Shown here in pieces: positions 57,705-64,000 of a DNA stretch of 64,000 nt. Below the pieces are notes generated by a model. That model saw nothing but the letters and a program-made list of their open reading frames with translations. It had not been told where the DNA came from and made no database searches. Positions within the stretch are counted from its first letter, which is position 1. The number at the start of each line of letters is the position of its first letter. The stretch comes from Apostichopus japonicus (Eukaryota; Echinodermata; Holothuroidea; Aspidochirotida; Stichopodidae). The position numbers and the translations under genes were made by a program. Location: contig NC_092581.1 in NCBI RefSeq assembly GCF_037975245.1, positions 14,659,303 to 14,723,302 on the forward strand. The letters run 5' to 3'.

Positions 57705-58780
57705 AAAACTTGAATAGTTTGCATGTGTTACATCGGTGGCGCCATGGCTGTTTAGTTTTGCATTTTCATTTCATTTTCATCTAGGAATGATCTAGCTTGT
57801 AAAATTTTACCGTTAAAAATGAAATGACATGTTACATCCATGAACAATACCTGTGGTACATCGAAACATAAAGAAAAAACGTAACATTAATCATTATCTT
57901 AGGTTTACCTTTTGTCGGTACGCATGTAATCACATTAAATGAAGGAATGGAATGTTAAACCAATGAAAGTCAAACTAATATATCTCACTGGTAATCGTAC
58001 AGTTAAGAATAAGTAACAGCTTGGATATAACATCGGGGCCACCGTAGCATCTTCAAAACTAACTTCTTCTGGTGAAGACCCAGACTGGCCACCGATTTGT
58101 GGCCCCCTCGCTTCACTGGTGTCAGTTCATTTGCAAGCTTTAAAGTTTCCATCGTTACTTGTGCATATTTTGAGATGATTTTAAAATTAGGTTTCGTAAA
58201 TATGTGCATTATCTCCTCTTTAAGGCATCGTTTCGAACCACCACCATGTGGCGGAGTCTACTGAATGTGCAAGTTTAAGACTTTTCTGTTAAAGTAGGTG
58301 AATGAAAGGTTTATTTGGTATCTTTGTTCAAACATTGGTTAATGCACGTTTTCATCGAAAATTTGCAACAAAACGTGAAGCATATACCGTTAAGCTTTCA
58401 GTTTTCGTCAATGTTACGTTTTGTCCTGATGAGAATTTCTTCGAGTGTTCCAGCGAGAACATATATCGAACTTATAGCAATACCTTTGGATTGAATAGAT
58501 CCATCTGGGAGATCTTAATAATAGAGTATACTGTCAGTTGAATTCACATCATCCCCACCTTCCTGAAAAGAAATAAGAAATGTCAACATGCACATTTTTA
58601 ACATGTTTTAGAATAAGAAACTGCTTACTAAAATATAACTATATACAACAAACAAAACGATCAACGAGACTTCTTACTACACGAATCATTATGAATACAC
58701 ACCACAGTAATATCTCCATAATGAATTCTCGACCATTATGCCGGGACGCTGAAACATGCGTGTGCAAATATACCATGCAG

Positions 58781-59138
58781 CAGTGGCGTAGGAAGGTACT
58801 TTTGAGTGGGGGGCTGAAGACTGATGCAGGCCGGGGGGGGGGGTCTAAAGGGAGGGGTGTCCCCTTGGATTTTTTTGGCATTTCCAGGTGGCCTCAGATG
58901 CAATTTGGTGCAATGTAGCACACTTCAACACCCAATCCATTTTGTAAATAATTTTGCATTTTCACCTGGCCTTAGATGCAATTTGGTGCTCCAAATGAGA
59001 TTTTTTCTCATTTGGAAATGAAAAAGGGGTTTTCTGACTTGCGAAGCGGGGGCGGAATGATACTTCCGCCCCACCATATTTTTCACTGGGGGGGGGGGGG
59101 GGGCTGGCGCCCCCAGCCCCCTGGTTCCTACGCCCTTG
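58781..59138 (+). mobile_element. hAT-type MITE, family 1, copy 3
   Basis: A 358-bp element with the same ends and body as the copies at 79 and 40581. The target duplication is CCATGCAG / CCGTGCAG (one mismatch), which suggests an older insertion. It lies downstream of the SEA/EGF membrane-protein gene. Confidence 0.87.
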
Positions 59139-59609
59139 CCGTGCAGTCACCAGAGGAATGTCATATAAGACAAAGTTTAAACGTTTCTGAAACATATGTT
59201 ACGGTGGCTGTCTTTTGGTTTGCATTGTCCATTTCTATATTCTTAAAAACTGATTAATATGAATACATTGATACAGAGTGTGCTCTGCAATAGAGAATCT
59301 GTTTTATCTCCATATGGTGCTCTATGTATCATGAACAATGAAGCATGGTGTCATCAGTTTAAACTAGTGACTTAGATCAACTTGGCATTTAAAGTTTATT
59401 GTTTCACCAACAAAGCGCTATGAATACATATTTTCTTTGACGTTATAACTTATTACAATACCTATATGGAAAAGAGGTATAATTTTTAATATTTCAAGTT
59501 AACTACTTGGAAACGATTGCTAATATTAGCTAATATTAACCAGTCAGTTTTTGTCTCATAGTATGTAACATTCCTTTTAATTTGGTGTTTGTTACTTAAT
59601 TAAGAATTT

Positions 59610-62600
59610 CTAAGTAATACTCACGAATGGTATATATGAAACGTTTTCAACGGAGTCTCCCATGACTCGACTCTTGACTTTACGACCGTTTTCATCGGCA
59701 TAACCATCTGCCGGGTAATCGGGCGTCGGATATCCGTCAACTTCGTCGGTTCCTTTTGCACCGGCAGGATACGGAACAAAATCGGTCAAGCGTCTTTTAC
59801 TTGTCAAGTGAACGGGCAGCTCGCTTAATGGTATATCCATCGTCATCTCCGCCTTTGTTTTTACGATTCGCTTTGCGAGAAGTATAATGCATGACAAGAG
59901 GATAATTACAACAAAAAGCACAGCTAGCGCCAATCCGACCACTGTAGCATAGCGTCCCCCTACTGCTCCTTGGTCAACTGTGTGACGAGAAAAGAAACAT
60001 TGATACAATGAAATACGAACATGGACGGTGTTCAAAAGTTTGGCCCGTCGGGCCGCGACTTTCTGTAGCATTGTTAGTCAATTGACAGCTATATTTACCA
60101 GTTTCGTGAAGTTTCTTTTACGTAATTTATTGTATATACATGAAGACAACCGTGTTTCCATACAAGAAAAAGAATAACGTTCATATAAACGTTGAAGAAT
60201 ATACACTGGTTGAATTTAACGTATAGTTTACAAGACAGTGTTAAAAAAAAATACATTTAGGCCTGCACCATCAATTTAACATTTAACATTGGGCTAAAGA
60301 GATATTTCACAGACATTTAACATATTTCAAAGGTGAACAACTCAATTACTGCAGTCATATAGTAACATTCCCGAACCCTCAAATCTTTAATTTAGAGTTA
60401 GACTATGACATATCGAAAGTTAACGTATGTCACCTGAAAGACATCCTTTAAGATAGTCGGTTTTTTATTGTACCAAAATACGCCAGTTAGAAAGACTAAA
60501 TACGGTCACCCGTGCTCAAACTTAAAAACAAAACAATATGAAAAACAACATTTCACTGTTTGCTCACAACCTTGTACTTCACTCAGGCAGCTAATTCTCT
60601 AATTTAGACTGTAACCTTTTTGAGCATAGTTTTGACGTTCAGAACCCAAATAAATGAAAATTTTGTATAAAATAACCGTAAATTAATAACATAATGACAA
60701 TTGGGAAAGAGGCTTAAATCCTTATTTTTTTTAATACCAAAGTCCCAGCGCGATAGTAAAGTAACACACACCTTCTTCAATGCAGTACATTCCTGGCACT
60801 GAGTCCTGGTCAATAAACCCATCTTTACAACTGCATTCATATCCGTTCATCTCTTTAATATCACTACATGTACTAACGTTCTCATGGCAGACATTATTTC
60901 CCGTGGAGCAATGTTGTAACTGAAACACTAAATTGCCAAAAAATAAAGCGAGAAACAAATGTAAGTTTATATCAATATTTTGTTTTAGCTAATTCAAAGA
61001 AAAAAAATGGGTATACCTAAATTACTATTTTTTTTCTTTTATAAGAAAATCATTCAGTCTGATGTAAGGTTTGAGGTCAACTTTATATGAGAGCAATGAT
61101 TTAAAGTTACAAATAATACAGAAAAAATCTAAAACTGTAATTTGATTGATTTATTCTTGTAAATATTTTATCATAATTCATTGAGGTACACGATTAGTCT
61201 ATACATCGATAATTATTCTTTCCTTATTATGATGCAGTCCACATAAACAAAAAATCACAAACTTTCCGAAGTTTCGGACAGTTTCATAGATATTATTGTT
61301 AAATTATAAGAAGTAATGGTCTTGTACTAATACACTTTAAACTAAACAAAGCCTCTCACAGTGTTATTGCTACTTAAATTTTAAGAATTCACTGAAAATA
61401 TCACTTTCCATTGCGTTAGCTCAAATTGTTCATTGTTCTTCTCACCTTTCTCTAGGAAACAAAAACTATTTGAACCATTGGCGTAATGGTCATCGCTATT
61501 CCAATAACCACTTTCCTTCCCTTCCCCCGAGTTAAGGACAAATTTGACTGATCCCTACTAACATTCGTTTACTTTTTCTTAAATAATAATAATAATAGCA
61601 ATAATAATACTACTAATAAGAGAGAGAGAGATACTTGGTATTTTTACATGGAACAATGTTCTTACTATGGTAATTAAATAATCTAAGAATTCATCAAAAC
61701 GGGTATCAAATTAGTATGATGAAACGGCACCTACTTTCAGGTATAAAGTGACCATTGCTAAGTTCGGTATACGTTCAATCAGACACTTTCTGACAATCAT
61801 GCGATTTACAAATATCAAAACAAGTTGATAATATTTTCAAACATACCTTCAGATGTTATATTCCAAGTTATGGTTAAATTTAACCCAGTTGATTTAAGAC
61901 CTCCTAGCATTTTGGTAACATCAGCTGCCACGACTGTTATCTCGGTGGAATATTCCGTAACTATGTCAGCAATCACGCTTCCGTTCATGAAAGAGTTCAC
62001 GTAACATCCCAAGAAGACAGCTCTTAAAGTAGATGTATTTCCAAGCATTATGTTAGTGATCTTGAAGAAGCGGAGACAAAGAGAAAGAGATAGAAAGGCA
62101 GAGAGTAAGAATCTTCAAAAATAGATAGAAACTTTAGATAGAAACTTTATTGTCCATTTCAGAAAACGGAAATTATTTCCCGTCGACAGTAAACATAAAA
62201 CATTAGTGAATACAAACACAATCATACAATAAACAAACTATAAGTGAACAGCTACGAGAATAAAACTAAATAAGCAGAACCAGAACAGTAACAGAGGCAG
62301 CACAGAGGGCTGCAAAAAGTGACAGATCACACACTGTGGCCAAGTCGCTTTGCATGTATGGAGCTTCTCATTGAATCTAAACCAAGGTTTCAATTGCAAT
62401 TGTGCATATTGTACACTGTCCTGCTAAGAGATATGAGTTACAGGTATTTCGTTAATGAACTTGGGTTGCATTGTTTTACCAAGAACAGTATAAAAGAAAA
62501 TTCAGATCAGAGACGTAAAATTGACACAATTGTAACAAGTCAGAGCTACTAATAGGGACGCCATATACTGACAATACGAAACAAACCACTCCGTCTAATT

Positions 62601-63967
62601 ATCGACATTCATAGACAACTCATATGTCGGTTTATATATATATATATCACAACATATCCATGTGTTTATTATGGATTAATACCGGCTTACTCTTCCCTTC
62701 TAGAGGATTCTCCAGATAATACGAGGTTGTTGCTATTAGTTTGTCTGTCGTGTCCTGTCAAGCTCATATTATCACATCAAGGAGGAGACACCTTGCCTAG
62801 TATCAAAAGTCAAAACTTCATAAACGAACACAATTAGACTTCATTAAGAATGTTCAAATAATATCAAGAAATACTTACTTCTTCACATATCTCTTCTTGG
62901 AGGTTCATAAAAGCGTTTGATGTACGATCGTTGAGATCTTCATCGAATAGTACATCGAGGCTTATGTGGGTGACGAAAAAGGCAATTCCTTGATAGAAAT
63001 AATGACAAATGAAAGCATAACTTGATGTAGATTGTAAAAAAAGACGTTTTCCTATGCTGAACACAGGATAATTGAAAACAGCAGTTCAAAGGTTTCAGGT
63101 ATGACCCATGAAAATTATTTTAAAACAAATATTTGACGTGGGAGGATTTAAGATGCCTTGATTTTGCATATGCTAACCACATTTGGCTTTCGATTTTGAA
63201 ACAATCTTATAAACTTACAATCTAGTTATCCCTGAAAACATTCTTAAGACAAACACTTCACACAAGTATATGTGAGTGAAGAAAAGTATTACGTTAATAT
63301 TTAGAAACCTACAAATGTATTCTGTATTTGATTAGGTTGTTAAAATAATTCGATAGGCAGCAGCAACCAAATAGGTTTCAACCACAAATATCTCTTAATA
63401 AAATTTATATCCAAGTTAAGTATCCAACTTTAGTAATAAAAAAAAGATACATGTATGGATATTGAAAGAAATATGGGTATATTCCCTAGTTTTGTGAACT
63501 TGAGATAAATTGTAAAATTGGTAATATTGTAAGAAATTTTAAGAAGCAGAAACATTTAAAACATTGCTTTCAACTACATCTCTTTGTAATTAGCCATTTG
63601 ATCTGAGTGTGTATTCACAAATAAAATAAAATAAAACATTTTGGAAAGAAAAATACATATTTACAGGATTACTGAGTTGAAGTCTTTTCAATCGATACAG
63701 CAAGTTAAAGGCCAAAATTCATTTGCCCAAATCAACTTCTTTGCTTCTAAAGATTTGGTAACAAAGGAAATTGAGTCATCCATGAGTGGGCACTGGATAT
63801 CTGTGTGCGCTATTTTGTAGTCTAGTAAGACATACTTGCAGGAATAACAAGAGGGCAATCCATTGATGTGCCGATCTCATCTCCTCCATTGTCTCCCCCA
63901 AGTGATTGTTGGGTAACATCTGAATGCATCTGGTTGCCATCTTTGTTGATAGGCTGGAATCCAGTTT
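59610..63967 (-). CDS. SEA-EGF type I membrane protein, 3' part (5' exons outside window)
   Basis: Exons 63967-63836, 62988-62879, 62060-61847, 60927-60772 and 59977-59610, with matching phases throughout. The first holds an acidic linker ending GTSMDCPLVIPA. Exons 2-3 make a SEA domain (FFVTHISLDVLFDEDLNDRT, NAFMNLQEEICEE, VFLGCYVNSFMNGSVIADIV). Exon 4 is an EGF-like domain (CSTGNNVCHENVSTC, NGYECSCKDGF, CIEE). Exon 5 gives a single transmembrane helix (VVGLALAVLFVVIILLSCII) followed by the basic stop signal AKRIVKTK and a cytoplasmic tail of about 85 residues with several tyrosines. The tail may end at TAG (59610-59612) or be spliced at a GTGAGT after residues YIPF (donor at 59624). The layout SEA-EGF-TM is that of membrane mucins and related adhesion or receptor proteins; a specific orthologue is not claimed. 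The 63967 acceptor has a weak pyrimidine tract. Confidence 0.8.
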
Positions 63968-64000
63968 CTTAACGTATACTTTAAATTAAAGTTTAGTAGA

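Overview
This is a eukaryotic nuclear window: long introns with GT/AG borders, tRNA-derived SINEs, LINE remnants, several MITE families and many micro- and minisatellites. The gene set (akirin, RPF2, MGST3, a PRSS23/35-like protein, CCP- and SEA/EGF-module membrane or secreted proteins) and the repeat style fit a marine invertebrate deuterostome. An echinoderm is the best guess, but the class or species cannot be fixed from sequence alone. No viral, plasmid or bacterial DNA was recognised.

Layout. 1-500: a repeat with a U2 snRNA-like head (minus strand), split by a hAT-type MITE. 1668-2903 (-): an intronless PRSS23/35-like serine-protease homologue that has lost all three catalytic residues. 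3-9.8 kb: intergenic, with a TTAA MITE and a LINE 3' remnant. 9895-12901 (-): a complete five-exon MGST3-like microsomal glutathione S-transferase, 154 aa, with a hAT element in intron 4 and a perfect hairpin in intron 1. 13-18 kb: repeats (a foldback element, a SINE, an AAGTC tract, another hAT MITE). 18297-23578 (+): a complete four-exon akirin, 209 aa, whose last coding exon is 11 nt and encodes the conserved C-terminal Y-V-S. 23.6-31.5 kb: intergenic, with a 70-bp minisatellite and a segmental tandem duplication that preserves both the empty and the filled site of a TTAA MITE. 31551-39907 (-): a complete nine-exon RPF2 ribosome-biogenesis gene, 305 aa, with two minisatellites grown from exon edges. 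44270-54718 (-): a secreted protein with a signal peptide and six CCP or CCP-like modules in an A-B-C-A-B-C order; its 3' end is not resolved. 59610-63967 (-): the 3' part of a type I membrane protein (SEA, EGF, transmembrane helix, cytoplasmic tail) whose 5' exons lie beyond the window.

The genes form no operon or obvious pathway: MGST3, akirin and RPF2 are housekeeping or regulatory genes. The right third holds two extracellular-module genes in the same orientation, of a kind often linked to innate recognition or adhesion; that link is inference. All multi-exon models were built by reading splice sites and checking codon phase across every junction. For MGST3, akirin and RPF2 the joined lengths match the known family sizes.

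The most noteworthy observations are the U2-headed dispersed repeat, the triad-less protease homologue, minisatellites that copy a 5' splice site and a stop codon of RPF2, and the two-fold three-module repeat in the CCP protein.
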